Assembly: GCF_003966975.1 (NCBI RefSeq)
Contig: NZ_AP018437.1
Location: 3,286,001 to 3,350,000, forward strand
Source: Pelolinea submarina
Lineage (GTDB): Bacteria; Chloroflexota; Anaerolineae; Anaerolineales; Anaerolineaceae
Length of the DNA stretch: 64,000 nucleotides
Direction of reading: 5' to 3'
Below are positions 9,896-18,075 of the stretch, piece after piece. How positions within the stretch are numbered: the first letter of the stretch is position 1; each line of letters starts with the position of its first letter. The translations under genes and the position numbers were made by a program. The notes beneath the pieces were generated by a model. That model saw only the letters and a program-made list of their open reading frames with translations. It was not told the DNA's origin and did no database searches.

Positions 9896-9972
9896 ATAAG
9901 AATTGAGTTGAGGCATCTCTCCAAAACTGTTATTGAGAGGTGAGATTGCCGAAGTTAAACAGATATGAAAAA

Positions 9973-9998
9973 AAAGCGCGGAGTTAACTCCGCGCTTT
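9973..9998. terminator. Bidirectional terminator between the pdh operon and the TspO-like gene
   Basis: A perfect 26-base palindrome, AAAGCGCGGAGTT and its reverse complement, flanked by an A-run and T-rich sequence. It sits between convergent genes and can serve both strands. Confidence 0.85.
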
Positions 9999-10019
9999 AT
10001 ATTTCCTACCTGCCAAAGG

Positions 10020-10787
10020 TCAGCCCTGGTTTTCTATGTTGATCGGGACTGCCAGCGCAACCATTCCAAGAAAGGCAATTAAGATTGCCCCGCCCCAAGC
10101 GGAATAATTCACCAAGGGTACTTGAGGAAATTTCAAGGCGATACCTACCAATGCCCAAATCAAGACCAGGTTAAATTCAAAAGCACGGCGGGTAAAACTC
10201 ATCAGTGCCGAAATCCCAACAATCAACAACACGGTGATAATGAACCAAATCTCCGGCGCGATCCCAAACCTGTTCCAGTTAATGAAATCCAATACTTGCG
10301 TGGTATTGGCAATAGTCGCCACACTCACCCAGCCTAAATAGACACTGAAAGGAATTTCCACAATCCATTTCCAGGCAATATCTCTGCGCCGTTTCCCAAT
10401 GCGTAATTGGAGAAAGATGATAATCAAGGAAACAAGCAGTACTACGATTAATACCAAGGCTAAAACAAATTGTCGATAGTGGAAACAGACCAGCCAAAGC
10501 GCATTGGCAATATTGCTGAGTACAAACCATCTATCTACTTTGGCTAAATCCTGGTTATCCCGCTGCCCGGGTAAAGCTCGATAAATTACAAATACAATCA
10601 ACTCGGCATAAATTAACCCCCAAATCATAAAAACATAACCCGCGGGGACGAAATAAATATCGAAACTGTCGGAAATTTGTTTGGTGGTCAGGCCGTTCAG
10701 CGGCAAACTGACAGCTAGCGTATTCATCACCAAAACCGCAGCCAGGGTGAGGAAATTTAGGATAATCGGCCATCTTCCATTTTTCAT
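10020..10787 (-). CDS. TspO/MBR-like (tryptophan-rich sensory) membrane protein, long form
   Basis: 255 residues with about seven or eight predicted membrane helices. The block FVPAGYVFMIWGLIYAELI (about 46-64) resembles the long TspO/MBR-related proteins, and conserved Trp residues recur (NALWLV, FSVYLGWVSVATIAN, NYSAWGGAILIAF). The ATG is preceded by AAAGGA and lies 3 bases after the stop of the gene upstream, in a degV-membrane protein-TspO-like transcript. TspO proteins bind tetrapyrroles and other ligands, but the function of this longer bacterial form is unknown. Confidence 0.7.
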   Translation of the reverse strand: MKNGRWPIILNFLTLAAVLVMNTLAVSLPLNGLTTKQISDSFDIYFVPAGYVFMIWGLIYAELIVFVIYRALPGQRDNQDLAKVDRWFVLSNIANALWLVCFHYRQFVLALVLIVVLLVSLIIIFLQLRIGKRRRDIAWKWIVEIPFSVYLGWVSVATIANTTQVLDFINWNRFGIAPEIWFIITVLLIVGISALMSFTRRAFEFNLVLIWALVGIALKFPQVPLVNYSAWGGAILIAFLGMVALAVPINIENQG

Positions 10788-10790
10788 CGG

Positions 10791-11132
10791 TTATTTTCCT
10801 TTCTCAATATAATGATGTCCCATCCAGAACTTTTGCCAATTGTTCTCGCTTTGCTGTAACGCCAGGTATGCGTAAATACCAGCGGGAAAATTACCCAGGA
10901 TCATGATGGCCGCACTCCACAGCAGAGCAACCCACCAATCCTTTTCACGGTATACCACCCAGGCACAGAAGAAAATGAATCCGACATAGACATCCACCAG
11001 CGATACGATTCCCCAGGGATCACGAAAGAAAAAGCTTCCTGCGGCAGCGAAATCGCCCTGAGTAAACCCATAGATCAAGATACCGCCTTGCGCAAGTGCT
11101 CCCAGCAAAGCGATCCATTTCGCAACTCGCAT
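10791..11132 (-). CDS. Small four-helix membrane protein (DUF1475-like)
   Basis: 113 residues from the ATG at 11132, chosen because GGAGGTG lies just before it. Four hydrophobic helices are visible, around a conserved-looking RDPWGIVSLVDVYVGFIFF block and a YREKDWW loop. From memory the DPWG...LVDVYVGF pattern resembles DUF1475 proteins; this cannot be confirmed here. It lies between degV and the TspO-like gene with short gaps (16 and 3 bases), so the three are likely co-expressed. Function unknown. Confidence 0.6.
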   Translation of the reverse strand: MRVAKWIALLGALAQGGILIYGFTQGDFAAAGSFFFRDPWGIVSLVDVYVGFIFFCAWVVYREKDWWVALLWSAAIMILGNFPAGIYAYLALQQSENNWQKFWMGHHYIEKGK

Positions 11133-11148
11133 AGATTTCACCTCCAAT

Positions 11149-11988
11149 TTACACTGCCTGAATAAAAGAAAAACCGACCGCGCCCGGTCCGATGTGTGAT
11201 CCTATCACCGGGGTCACTTCACCAACCATGGCCGGTAAACCTTGCGGTACTAAATAGGCAGCTTCTTCCTGCAAGCGGGCGATTTTTTCAGGAGCGTGGG
11301 TATGTACAAAGGCCAACTCTTCCAACTTCCCTTTCTCCTCCACCAACTCCATCAAGCGCCGATGTGAACCGGTAATCGTGCGCGTCTTCTCCAGATCGGT
11401 CACGCCATTATTCATTTTGATGATCGGTTTCAGGATCAGCAAACTGCCCAAACCGAATTGCAGGTTGGAAAGCCGGCCGCTGCGCCGCAGGAACTCCAAG
11501 GTAGAAAGCACCGCGAAGGTATATGTCCGCTGCGCTTTATCGCTGATTTCCGCCAGGATCGTTTTCACTTTCTCGCCGGCTTCCGCCATCAAGGCCGCCC
11601 GGCGCGCCAGCAGCCCCACACCCAATGAAAGGTTGCCGGTATCCAAAACATGCACGGGAATTTCCTTAATCCTTTCAGCAGCCAGACGAGCCACGTCCAC
11701 TGTGTTGCTGAGCGTTTTGGAGATATGCAGAGAAATGACGGCATCCGCGCCGGTTTCCAGCGCGTGATTAAATGCTTTTAAAAAAGCATCGATTCCCGGA
11801 ACAGCCGTCGTGGGGTGATGTTTAAAATGCGGCAGACCCAGGTAAAACGCTTCACGGGTCATATCCACACCATCCAGATAGCTATTTTCACCGATATTGA
11901 TGTAAAGCGGTACTACGCCAATGTCATGCTGCTGCACAACTTGCTTGGGGAGGTCGGCGGTACTGTCGGTAACAATAGCAATTTTCAT
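11149..11988 (-). CDS. DegV family fatty-acid-binding protein
   Basis: 279 residues. DegV hallmarks are MKIAIVTDSTADLP at the N-terminus, SLHISKTLSNT (about residues 93-103, the fatty-acid head-group loop), RSGRLSNLQ, and GPGAVGFSF near the C-terminus. The start has AGGAG about 9 bases upstream. Family members bind a fatty acid, and in Firmicutes (FakB) present it to a fatty acid kinase. No kinase partner is in the window, so only lipid binding is inferred. A second DegV is at 60.3 kb. Confidence 0.92.
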   Translation of the reverse strand: MKIAIVTDSTADLPKQVVQQHDIGVVPLYINIGENSYLDGVDMTREAFYLGLPHFKHHPTTAVPGIDAFLKAFNHALETGADAVISLHISKTLSNTVDVARLAAERIKEIPVHVLDTGNLSLGVGLLARRAALMAEAGEKVKTILAEISDKAQRTYTFAVLSTLEFLRRSGRLSNLQFGLGSLLILKPIIKMNNGVTDLEKTRTITGSHRRLMELVEEKGKLEELAFVHTHAPEKIARLQEEAAYLVPQGLPAMVGEVTPVIGSHIGPGAVGFSFIQAV

Positions 11989-12034
11989 TTAAATTTTTCT
12001 CCTATTTCAATTATATAGATAATTAAAACGAAAA

Positions 12035-12060
12035 GGTACTCCCGAAGTTACGGGAGTACC
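12035..12060 (-). terminator. Terminator of the peroxiredoxin gene
   Basis: GGTACTCCCG and CGGGAGTACC form a perfect 10-base stem with a 6-base loop. On the minus strand it is followed by TTTTCGTTTT, as expected for termination downstream of the peroxiredoxin stop at 12074. Confidence 0.85.
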
Positions 12061-12073
12061 TTGTTCAATTTAT

Positions 12074-12736
12074 CTATTTCTTAAGTTCTTTCTTGCAGAA
12101 GAACCAATCCGTGCATTCATAGCCCTCATTCATGCGCTTTTCCGCATCGGCGGCCGTCCCGGGCGGGGGAACGATCACTTTATCGCCGGGCTGCCAGCCT
12201 TCAGGTGTGGCAACTTTATGCTTGTCGGTGGTCTGCATTGCCTCAATGATGCGCAGGAATTCGGGAATGGAACGTCCGTTATCCAACGGATAATAAACCA
12301 TAGCCCGTAAAATGCCTTTATCATCGATGATAAACACCGCGCGCACCGCCTGTGTGGTGCTGGCATTGGGCATGAGCATGCCGTATTTATGCGCTACATC
12401 CATGGAAATATCGGCAATGATGGGGAAAGGTACCTCTACTCCGAACTTTTCCTTAATCGTCCGCACCCAGGCGATATGAGAAAACACACTGTCAATCGAC
12501 AAGCCCAATAATTCCGTGTTCAATTTCTGAAATTCGGGATAATGTTGGGAAAAAGCGATAAATTCCGTGGTGCAGACCGGGGTAAAATCGGACGGGTGGG
12601 AAAACAGGACCAACCACTTGCCTTTATAATCGGTCAATTTCTTGACACCGTGGCTGGTAGGCGCCTCAAAATACGGCGCAGGTTCGTTCAAACGGGGTAA
12701 TGCAAACTCTTTCTTTTCTTCAACTTGATTTTCCAT
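12074..12736 (-). CDS. Peroxiredoxin, Prx6/archaeal thioredoxin-peroxidase type
   Basis: 220 residues from the ATG at 12736, chosen because AGGAGG lies 11 bases upstream; a 38-residue upstream extension is in frame but not needed. The peroxidatic Cys is Cys55 in [14 protein letters not shown]. Two C-terminal cysteines, Cys208 and Cys214 (YECTDWFFC), match the arrangement of archaeal-type Prx6-like enzymes that use C-terminal cysteines for resolution. It reduces hydrogen peroxide and organic hydroperoxides in the cytoplasm, fitting oxidative-stress defence in an anaerobe. It is monocistronic, with its own terminator. Confidence 0.93.
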   Translation of the reverse strand: MENQVEEKKEFALPRLNEPAPYFEAPTSHGVKKLTDYKGKWLVLFSHPSDFTPVCTTEFIAFSQHYPEFQKLNTELLGLSIDSVFSHIAWVRTIKEKFGVEVPFPIIADISMDVAHKYGMLMPNASTTQAVRAVFIIDDKGILRAMVYYPLDNGRSIPEFLRIIEAMQTTDKHKVATPEGWQPGDKVIVPPPGTAADAEKRMNEGYECTDWFFCKKELKK

Positions 12737-12757
12737 TTTATTAAAAGCCTCCTGTAA

Positions 12758-12773
12758 CTTTATTAAGATAAAG
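12758..12773. promoter_or_regulatory. Inverted repeat upstream of the peroxiredoxin gene
   Basis: CTTTATTAAGATAAAG is a 6-base inverted repeat with a 4-base centre, 22 bases upstream of the peroxiredoxin ATG, next to the ribosome site. It could be an operator or a 5'-UTR element; it does not match a PerR box. Confidence 0.25.
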
Positions 12774-12919
12774 TTTGCCCTATTAGTATATATTTTCTTC
12801 CAGAGATTCATTAATTTAACGTAAGATTTCTCCGCAGAGGCTCTGCTCACGGAAAACTCAAATCGCCATCCTTAAGAAAGTTTCGCGATTTTATATTTCG
12901 ATTCCCCCTATGATTGACT

Positions 12920-13948
12920 TTACAAACGATAATATTGCTTCAACACACGCAGCGCCCGCAGGGTGACCCATTTACTGGGTTGTTTCTTTTCCTCGATGTC
13001 CACCCAGGTCTTGCCATTGTATGTATATTCCATGATCCAGCGGCCGTGTGTATCCTGTTTGCTTTCCAGGAGCTTAATTGCCGCAAGCAGCCGCTCGTCA
13101 CCCGCCAGCCCCAATCCCAACAGCGCTTCCAGAATCTGCAGGACATCCGTGATGTAAAAAACAGGGAAGCCAAATTTAAACCAGGACGTGCTGGTTTTGG
13201 GCGCGTAGGGATGCGGATAATCCGCGCCGGCCGGATCGGTGCTGAGCAGGAAATCCACGCACATTTGGACCGCTTTCCGCATGGCCGGCGTTCGCTGGTC
13301 AGCCGGAACTTTGGCTAACGCCAGCCCCACCTTGACGGCTCCCCAGGCGCAAGGCTGATGGTCATTAGCCGAGCACAGGAAACCCGGGCCGCTGATACCG
13401 CTGCGGTAATAATGAATGGGTGCACTCCGGCCATCCGAATCCTGATAGGGTTCGCCGGTCACGCTGCATGCCATCCATTCCAGCGCATGCCGCAGGCGTT
13501 CATCCGCGCCCATGCCCAGGGTCAACAGCGCAGCACCCAGATTGCCCTGCAGGCAGTTGATGGCCCCGCTGGGCGTGGCAGTCATGCTAAAACCTTCGAA
13601 CTTGCCGATGGCATGCGACAACAGGTAATCACAAGCTTTATATACGCGCTCTTCGCGAACATCCGCACCCAATTGAGCTAAAAAGATGACTTGCCACACA
13701 ATGGAACGATATTTAGGCAGATACCCCGGACCGGGTTCAACCCAGAATCCCTGGGCATCCTGTTGCGCTAAAATAGCCGGAATCTGGCCGCTGGTTAAAG
13801 CAGCCTGATGAGCTGAAATCACCAATGGGTCATTCACCGCCCTGTCTTCCAAATCTTTCAAAGCCAGGTAACGCACACCCGGATTCAGCGGGTCTTCCTC
13901 CAACAGCCATTCCAAAGGTTGCTTATTCACTTTTTCCATTCCGTTCAT
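12920..13948 (-). CDS. Alpha/alpha-toroid (prenyltransferase/squalene-cyclase-like repeat) protein
   Basis: 342 residues from the ATG at 13948, chosen because GAGGTG lies 6 bases upstream. The N-terminus PLEWLLEEDPLNPGVRYLALKDL is followed by helical repeats with QDAQGFW, SIVWQVIFLAQLG, NLGAALLTLG and DTHGRWIMEYTYNGK, the QW-like pattern of terpenoid-cyclase toroids. No DxDD or other cyclase catalytic motif is evident. Some relatives in databases carry a misleading nitrogen-fixation label; nothing here supports that. No signal peptide is seen. Function unknown. Confidence 0.65.
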   Translation of the reverse strand: MNGMEKVNKQPLEWLLEEDPLNPGVRYLALKDLEDRAVNDPLVISAHQAALTSGQIPAILAQQDAQGFWVEPGPGYLPKYRSIVWQVIFLAQLGADVREERVYKACDYLLSHAIGKFEGFSMTATPSGAINCLQGNLGAALLTLGMGADERLRHALEWMACSVTGEPYQDSDGRSAPIHYYRSGISGPGFLCSANDHQPCAWGAVKVGLALAKVPADQRTPAMRKAVQMCVDFLLSTDPAGADYPHPYAPKTSTSWFKFGFPVFYITDVLQILEALLGLGLAGDERLLAAIKLLESKQDTHGRWIMEYTYNGKTWVDIEEKKQPSKWVTLRALRVLKQYYRL

Positions 13949-14100
13949 ACCATTCACCTCACCTTCAGTATGCGCCAAATTTATACCAAAATACAAGGAT
14001 TAATTTTACGGGATGCCACTCCCAGCACAATACGAAGAACACGGTTTTGGATTTACCAATAACTTTACACAATCTTCACAATTCCAACAGAAATACTTCA

Positions 14101-14122
14101 TATTAGACCTTTATAGTCTAAA
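14101..14122. promoter_or_regulatory. Inverted repeat upstream of the PepSY-like gene
   Basis: TTAGAC and GTCTAA flank a 7-base centre within TATTAGACCTTTATAGTCTA, just upstream of the AAGAGGTG ribosome site. Its position fits an operator for the divergent gap, but no family match is claimed. Confidence 0.25.
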
Positions 14123-14143
14123 TATAAAAGAAGAGGTGAAATA

Positions 14144-14995
14144 ATGAATCAAACTTTAAAAATCGTCTTATTCGTCCTGGCAGGGCTGCTGATCGCCGCC
14201 GCCTTAATCTTTGCCGGATTTTTCTTCGGACAGCGCCAAAATCCGCAGGTTGAATATGGGTACGGTTATAACGCCAACAATGGTTTCAACATGCCCTTTT
14301 TCAACCGCGGTTTTGGCGGGATGATGGGTGGTTTTCGCGGCAGCCGCGGTAACGGTAATTTTGGTACGGGATTCGGTATGATGGGAGGCAATGGCATGAT
14401 GGGCGGCTTCGGCTACTCTGCTTCCCCCAGCAATGCTGCTGCACTCACTGTGGAAAGCGCGCGCAACGCCGTGCAGGATTACCTGGACACATTGGGCAAC
14501 GCTGACCTGGAAATTGAAGAAGTAATGCTCTTTAACCAGAATGCTTACGCCATCGTGGTTGAAAAGAGCACCGGTGTGGGCGCCATGGAATTGCTGGTCG
14601 ACCCGGATACACTGAACGTTTACCCCGAATACGGCCCCAACCGCATGTGGAATCTGAAATACGGCATGATGGGAAACAGAGCCGGCGGCTGCAACTTCGG
14701 CAGCGGCGGCACCTGCGGCGGTAATTTTGCACAAAGCGACCTGAACGCAACCGCGGATATGGCCGTCAGCATGGATGATGCGGCCGACCTTGCCAATGAA
14801 TATTTGGCAGCGAACATGAGCGGCGCAAGCGTACACCTTCCCGGTACCGCTTTCTACGGGTATTACACTTTCGACTACACGGAAGACGGACAGATGACCG
14901 GCATGTTGAGCGTCAATGGCAGCACCGGCCAAGTCTGGCTGCACACCTGGCACGGCCAGTTCATCGAGGAATGGGAACTGGAAGAAGCGGAATAA
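14144..14995 (+). CDS. Membrane-anchored Met/Gly-rich protein with two PepSY-like domains
   Basis: 283 residues; AAGAGGTG precedes the ATG. One N-terminal membrane helix (about 6-28) is followed by an extracytoplasmic Gly/Met/Asn-rich stretch (about 45-95) with repeated GMMGG motifs. Two PepSY-like units follow: about 102-175 (VESARNAVQDYLDTLGN to LLVDPDTLNVYPEYGPN) and about 210-280 (MDDAADLANEYLAAN to MLSVNGSTGQVWLHTW). A Cys pair lies in GGCNFGSGGTCGG. Met clusters and Cys/His residues outside the membrane suggest metal, perhaps copper, binding; this is inference. A strong terminator separates it from the two-component genes that follow. Confidence 0.6.
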   Translation: MNQTLKIVLFVLAGLLIAAALIFAGFFFGQRQNPQVEYGYGYNANNGFNMPFFNRGFGGMMGGFRGSRGNGNFGTGFGMMGGNGMMGGFGYSASPSNAAALTVESARNAVQDYLDTLGNADLEIEEVMLFNQNAYAIVVEKSTGVGAMELLVDPDTLNVYPEYGPNRMWNLKYGMMGNRAGGCNFGSGGTCGGNFAQSDLNATADMAVSMDDAADLANEYLAANMSGASVHLPGTAFYGYYTFDYTEDGQMTGMLSVNGSTGQVWLHTWHGQFIEEWELEEAE

Positions 14996-15020
14996 ACCGC
15001 AAGAGAATCGATTTATACTA

Positions 15021-15057
15021 TAGAGGAGGAAGAAATCTTCCTCCTCTAATTTTTTTA
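15021..15057 (+). terminator. Terminator between the PepSY-like gene and the response regulator
   Basis: TAGAGGAGGAAGA (15021-15033) pairs perfectly with 15036-15048 and is followed by ATTTTTTTA. The hairpin also contains GAGGAGG, but the regulator's own ribosome site (AGGA) lies beyond it. Confidence 0.88.
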
Positions 15058-15067
15058 GGAAAAGCCC

Positions 15068-15745
15068 ATGGGAAAATCTAAAATTCTGGTCATTGATGAC
15101 GAACCGTCCATTCTAAATGTGGTCACCGCTTACCTGCGCGCTGAAGGATATGAGTACAACACCGCCGAAGACGGCCCTTCCGGCCTGAAGGCATTCCGTG
15201 CCTTCAAACCTGACCTGGTGGTGCTGGATATCATGCTGCCAGGCATGGACGGCATTGAAGTACTCAGCCAGATCCGGCGCGAATCGGACGTCTATGTGAT
15301 CATGCTGACCGCCAAATCGGAAGAAGTGGATAAAGTGGTCGGACTTTCCATTGGTGCGGATGATTACCTGACCAAACCCTTCAGCCCGCGCGAATTGATG
15401 GCGCGCATCAAGGCTGCCCTGCGCCGCTTGCAGAAAAGCCCGGTCGAAGGTGAGCGTAAAGTACTCACCTCAGCGCACGTGCGCATCGACAGCGGCAGCC
15501 GGCGGGTATGGATAGATGACAGCGAAGTTGAACTGACATCGCTGGAGTTCGATCTGCTGAGTATCCTGGCTGAACACCACGGCATGGTCCTCTCGCGCGA
15601 GCAGCTGCTGGAAAAAGCCTGGGGCTACGATTATTTCGGCGACCTGCGCGTGGTGGACGTGCACATCGGCCACCTGCGCCAAAAGGTCGGCAGTGACTAT
15701 ATTGAAACCGTACGCGGGGCTGGGTATCGTTTTGAAGACCGCTAA
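15068..15745 (+). CDS. OmpR/PhoB-family response regulator
   Basis: 225 residues. The receiver domain (1-120) has the acidic pair Asp10-Asp11, phosphoacceptor Asp54 in VVLDIMLPG, the Thr in MLTAKSEE and Lys in TKPFSPREL. The winged-helix DNA-binding domain (about 130-225) has LTSLEFDLLSILAEH, VDVHIGHLRQKVG and TVRGAGYRF. It is the DNA-binding output of the sensor kinase that overlaps its 3' end. Its target is not known; the Met-rich gene just upstream is the natural candidate. Confidence 0.95.
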   Translation: MGKSKILVIDDEPSILNVVTAYLRAEGYEYNTAEDGPSGLKAFRAFKPDLVVLDIMLPGMDGIEVLSQIRRESDVYVIMLTAKSEEVDKVVGLSIGADDYLTKPFSPRELMARIKAALRRLQKSPVEGERKVLTSAHVRIDSGSRRVWIDDSEVELTSLEFDLLSILAEHHGMVLSREQLLEKAWGYDYFGDLRVVDVHIGHLRQKVGSDYIETVRGAGYRFEDR

Positions 15746-16913
15746 ACCCTCTTTAGCGCAAACGCTGCGTAGCCACTGGATCTACAAGATCTTGGCAGCT
15801 TTTCTGGTGGTCATATTAATCGCGGGCGCTATCCACGCGCTGGCCATGAACCTGTCCATCCAGGCTGCATTTGACCGCCACCTGGGCCGCATGAGTGAAA
15901 ACATGCAGAGCATGATGGGTGCCGGTACCGGCGGCGGCAGCGGCGCCGGCGCGAACAGCAATTCTCGTGGGGTCAATCTGTACACCAGCTTTCGCGCGGC
16001 CGTCAATGAGACCCTGTGGATCTCAGCCCTGACGGCATTCGTCATTGCCGGTGTGGCAGCTCTGATCATCAGCCGCCGCATCACCCGCCCTATCCAAAGG
16101 CTCACCAATGCCAGCCAACAAATCGCAGCCGGCGAATACAGCCACCGCATCACCGAGAATGAGATTTCACAGGATGAGCTGGGCCAGTTGGCTCACAGCT
16201 TCAACCAGATGGCCGAGAAATTGGAAGGCACGGAGACAATGCGGCGTCAGTTGTTGGGCGATATCAGCCATGAACTGCGCACTCCCCTGACCGCTATTAA
16301 AGGTTCCATGGAAGGACTGATGGACGGCGTACTGCCGGCCGAACAAAGCACCTATCAGCAAATCTATCGCGAAGCGGACCGCCTGCAGCGCCTGGTGGAG
16401 GATCTGCAGGAACTCAACCGCGTGGATGGGCAAACCTATCCGCTGGAAAAGCGTTCGGTTAATGCTGCCGACCTGGTGAAAGCCGCCATCACTCCCCTGG
16501 AAAACACCTTCGCCATGAAAGGCGTGGAGTTGAAGAGCCAAGTCGAAGCCGGGCTGCCAAAACTTTTTGTGGACAGCGACCGCATCCAGCAGGTGCTGCA
16601 TAACCTGTTGGGGAATGCCTTGCAGTTTACTCCTCCCGACGGGCAGGTCCTGGTTACGGTTGTGAAAGACGGTAACCAGATACGCTTCAGTGTGAAAGAC
16701 AGCGGCATCGGAATTTCCGAAGAGCATCTGGCGCATATCTTCGAGCGTTTTTACCGCGCGGATAAATCCCGGTCGCGCAGCAAAGGCGGCGGTAGCGGTA
16801 TCGGCTTGACCATTGCCAAATCGCTGGTGGAAGCTCACGGCGGAAAGATTTGGGCTGAAAGCGCCGGGAAAAACCTGGGCAGTATCTTTACTTTTACCCT
16901 TCCAATGAAATGA
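15693..16913 (+). CDS. Sensor histidine kinase with HAMP domain and short Met-rich sensor loop
   Basis: 406 residues from the GTG at 15693, overlapping the regulator by 53 bases; an in-frame TTG at 15732 is an alternative. TM1 is near 29-51 and TM2 near 108-132. The loop between them is only about 55 residues and contains MSENMQSMMG plus a Gly/Ser/Asn tract. HAMP follows (ISRRITRPIQRL), then the H-box GDISHELRTPLTA, and an ATPase domain with an N-box (NLLGNAL), DSGIGI and GGSGIGL. The small Met-rich loop suggests a small-ion signal such as copper, echoing the Met-rich protein upstream; this is inference. Confidence 0.92.
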   Translation: MTILKPYAGLGIVLKTAKPSLAQTLRSHWIYKILAAFLVVILIAGAIHALAMNLSIQAAFDRHLGRMSENMQSMMGAGTGGGSGAGANSNSRGVNLYTSFRAAVNETLWISALTAFVIAGVAALIISRRITRPIQRLTNASQQIAAGEYSHRITENEISQDELGQLAHSFNQMAEKLEGTETMRRQLLGDISHELRTPLTAIKGSMEGLMDGVLPAEQSTYQQIYREADRLQRLVEDLQELNRVDGQTYPLEKRSVNAADLVKAAITPLENTFAMKGVELKSQVEAGLPKLFVDSDRIQQVLHNLLGNALQFTPPDGQVLVTVVKDGNQIRFSVKDSGIGISEEHLAHIFERFYRADKSRSRSKGGGSGIGLTIAKSLVEAHGGKIWAESAGKNLGSIFTFTLPMK

Positions 16914-16919
16914 TATAAT
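16914..16919 (+). promoter_or_regulatory. Extended -10 promoter for the RRM protein gene
   Basis: TGATATAAT (TATAAT at 16914-16919) overlaps the stop of the sensor kinase. The TGn extension compensates for a poor -35. Transcription would begin near 16926, giving a leader of about 85 bases that contains the hairpin at 16956-16979. Confidence 0.5.
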
Positions 16920-16955
16920 GCATGTACAGATTTCGATCGATAGATGGTTTTCAAG

Positions 16956-16985
16956 CCGCCAGATCCAATGATCTGGTGGTATTTT
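16956..16985 (+). terminator. Hairpin plus T-rich tract between the sensor kinase and the RRM gene
   Basis: CCGCCAGATC (16956-16965) pairs with GATCTGGTGG (16970-16979) through one G-U pair, with a CAAT loop, followed by TATTTTATTT. It would terminate the two-component operon. Because the extended -10 lies upstream of it, it may also act as an attenuator in the RRM leader. Confidence 0.65.
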
Positions 16986-17009
16986 ATTTAAAAAGATAAG
17001 AGGACTCAG

Positions 17010-17378
17010 ATGGAAACAAAATTGTATGTTGGCAACCTGCCTTTCGACGCAACCGAGGAAGAGCTGAAAACACTATTCTCAGAAGCAGGAGAAGTAAAAT
17101 CGGTTGTCCTGATCAAGGATAAATTTTCCGGTCAGTCAAAAGGATTTGGCTTTGTAGAAATGGAAAACCAGGAAGGCATGCAAAACGCTTTAAAAACGTT
17201 TGAGTCCTACTCCTTCAAGGATCGCCCGCTGAAAGTGGACGTTGCCAAACCCAAAGAAGACAACCGGCGTCCGTTTGACGCAAACCGCCGTGGTGGCGGT
17301 GGTGGCAATCGACGCGGTGGTGGCGGCGGCGGCGGAAACCGCGGTGGCGGTCACTCCGATTACAACAACCGCTATTAG
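17010..17378 (+). CDS. RRM RNA-binding protein with Gly/Arg-rich tail
   Basis: 122 residues; AAGAGGA precedes the ATG. A single RRM (1-80) has RNP2 LYVGNLPF (residues 4-11) and RNP1 KGFGFVEM near residues 46-53. The tail (about 88-122) is RGG-like: repeated GGGG and NRRGGGG units ending in SDYNNRY. This is the architecture of cyanobacterial and other bacterial Rbp proteins that bind single-stranded RNA, often in the cold. Here the role is likely RNA chaperoning. It is monocistronic, with a hairpin in its leader and a hairpin after the stop. Confidence 0.93.
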   Translation: METKLYVGNLPFDATEEELKTLFSEAGEVKSVVLIKDKFSGQSKGFGFVEMENQEGMQNALKTFESYSFKDRPLKVDVAKPKEDNRRPFDANRRGGGGGNRRGGGGGGGNRGGGHSDYNNRY

Positions 17379-17388
17379 ACGATAATCA

Positions 17389-17413
17389 AAACCACCCGTC
17401 AAACGGGTGGTTT
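17389..17413 (+). terminator. Terminator of the RRM gene, next to the IS200-type element
   Basis: AAACCACCCGT (17389-17399) pairs over 11 bases with ACGGGTGGTTT (17403-17413). A related hairpin, CCACCCGC ATA GCGGGTGG, lies at 18076-18094 on the far side of the transposase gene, so this structure may belong partly to the element. Confidence 0.7.
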
Positions 17414-17534
17414 GTTCTGAGGCTATAAGCCTCTAATACTGGCCAGCGTCTCAAGACGCTGGCTTTCACTTTCGTTCAAGCCACTTTGCCTTTGCCTCTT
17501 TCGCTTGTCCCTAAAGGGACTTCCGTATTACCTG

Positions 17535-17990
17535 CTACCCCTTGAAGGGGTTTTCATATTCTCTCACACTCAATTTATCCAGCGCTATATCGTGCTTCTC
17601 TTGCTCTTCGATATATTTCTTGATCGTTGCTTCATTCAATCCTACTGTGCTCACATAGTACCCTTCTGCCCAGAAATGCCGATTCCCAAATTTGTACTTC
17701 AAATTCGCGTGTTTGTCGAAGATCATCAATGCACTTTTCCCCTTCAGGTATCCCATGAAACTCGACACACTTATCTTCGGCGGAATACTTACCAACATAT
17801 GTACATGATCGACCATCAAATGCCCTTCGATCACCTCTACCCCCTTGTATCCGCATAGTTGCCTCAGTATTTCCCCTATGCTTTCCTTGTACTCGTTATA
17901 GATTATTTTTCGCCTGTACTTCGGTGTAAATACGATATGATATTTACACATCCACTTTGTATGCGATAAACTATTTGTTGTATTTACCAT
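17535..17990 (-). CDS. tnpA: IS200/IS605-family transposase TnpA (Y1 HUH)
   Basis: 151 residues from the ATG at 17990, with AGAAGGTGA just upstream; a longer GTG-initiated form is possible. The sequence follows IS200 TnpA: KYHIVFTPKYRRK near the N-terminus, the HUH metal-binding motif in DHVHMLVSIPPK, SSFMGYLKGKSALM, and the catalytic Tyr region GYYVSTVGLNEATIKKYI. The enzyme cuts and rejoins single-stranded DNA at hairpin-marked ends. It appears full length and without frameshift, so the element may be active. Confidence 0.93.
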   Translation of the reverse strand: MVNTTNSLSHTKWMCKYHIVFTPKYRRKIIYNEYKESIGEILRQLCGYKGVEVIEGHLMVDHVHMLVSIPPKISVSSFMGYLKGKSALMIFDKHANLKYKFGNRHFWAEGYYVSTVGLNEATIKKYIEEQEKHDIALDKLSVREYENPFKG

Positions 17991-18075
17991 CAAATCACCT
18001 TCTTCTGCTATGTTTGTGGCCTGAACATCCACTATTCTAGCTATTTAGGTGATTTGTGGTTTAACCTCTTATTTT

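Noticed and set aside
12736..12850. 38-residue N-terminal extension of peroxiredoxin
   Set aside because: AGGAGG is placed for the ATG at 12736, and the extension has no counterpart in the usual 215-225 residue family length.
17415..17550. Hairpin cluster considered as a CRISPR array
   Set aside because: The hairpins differ in sequence and spacing, with no direct repeats or spacers. They fit the end of an IS200-type element.
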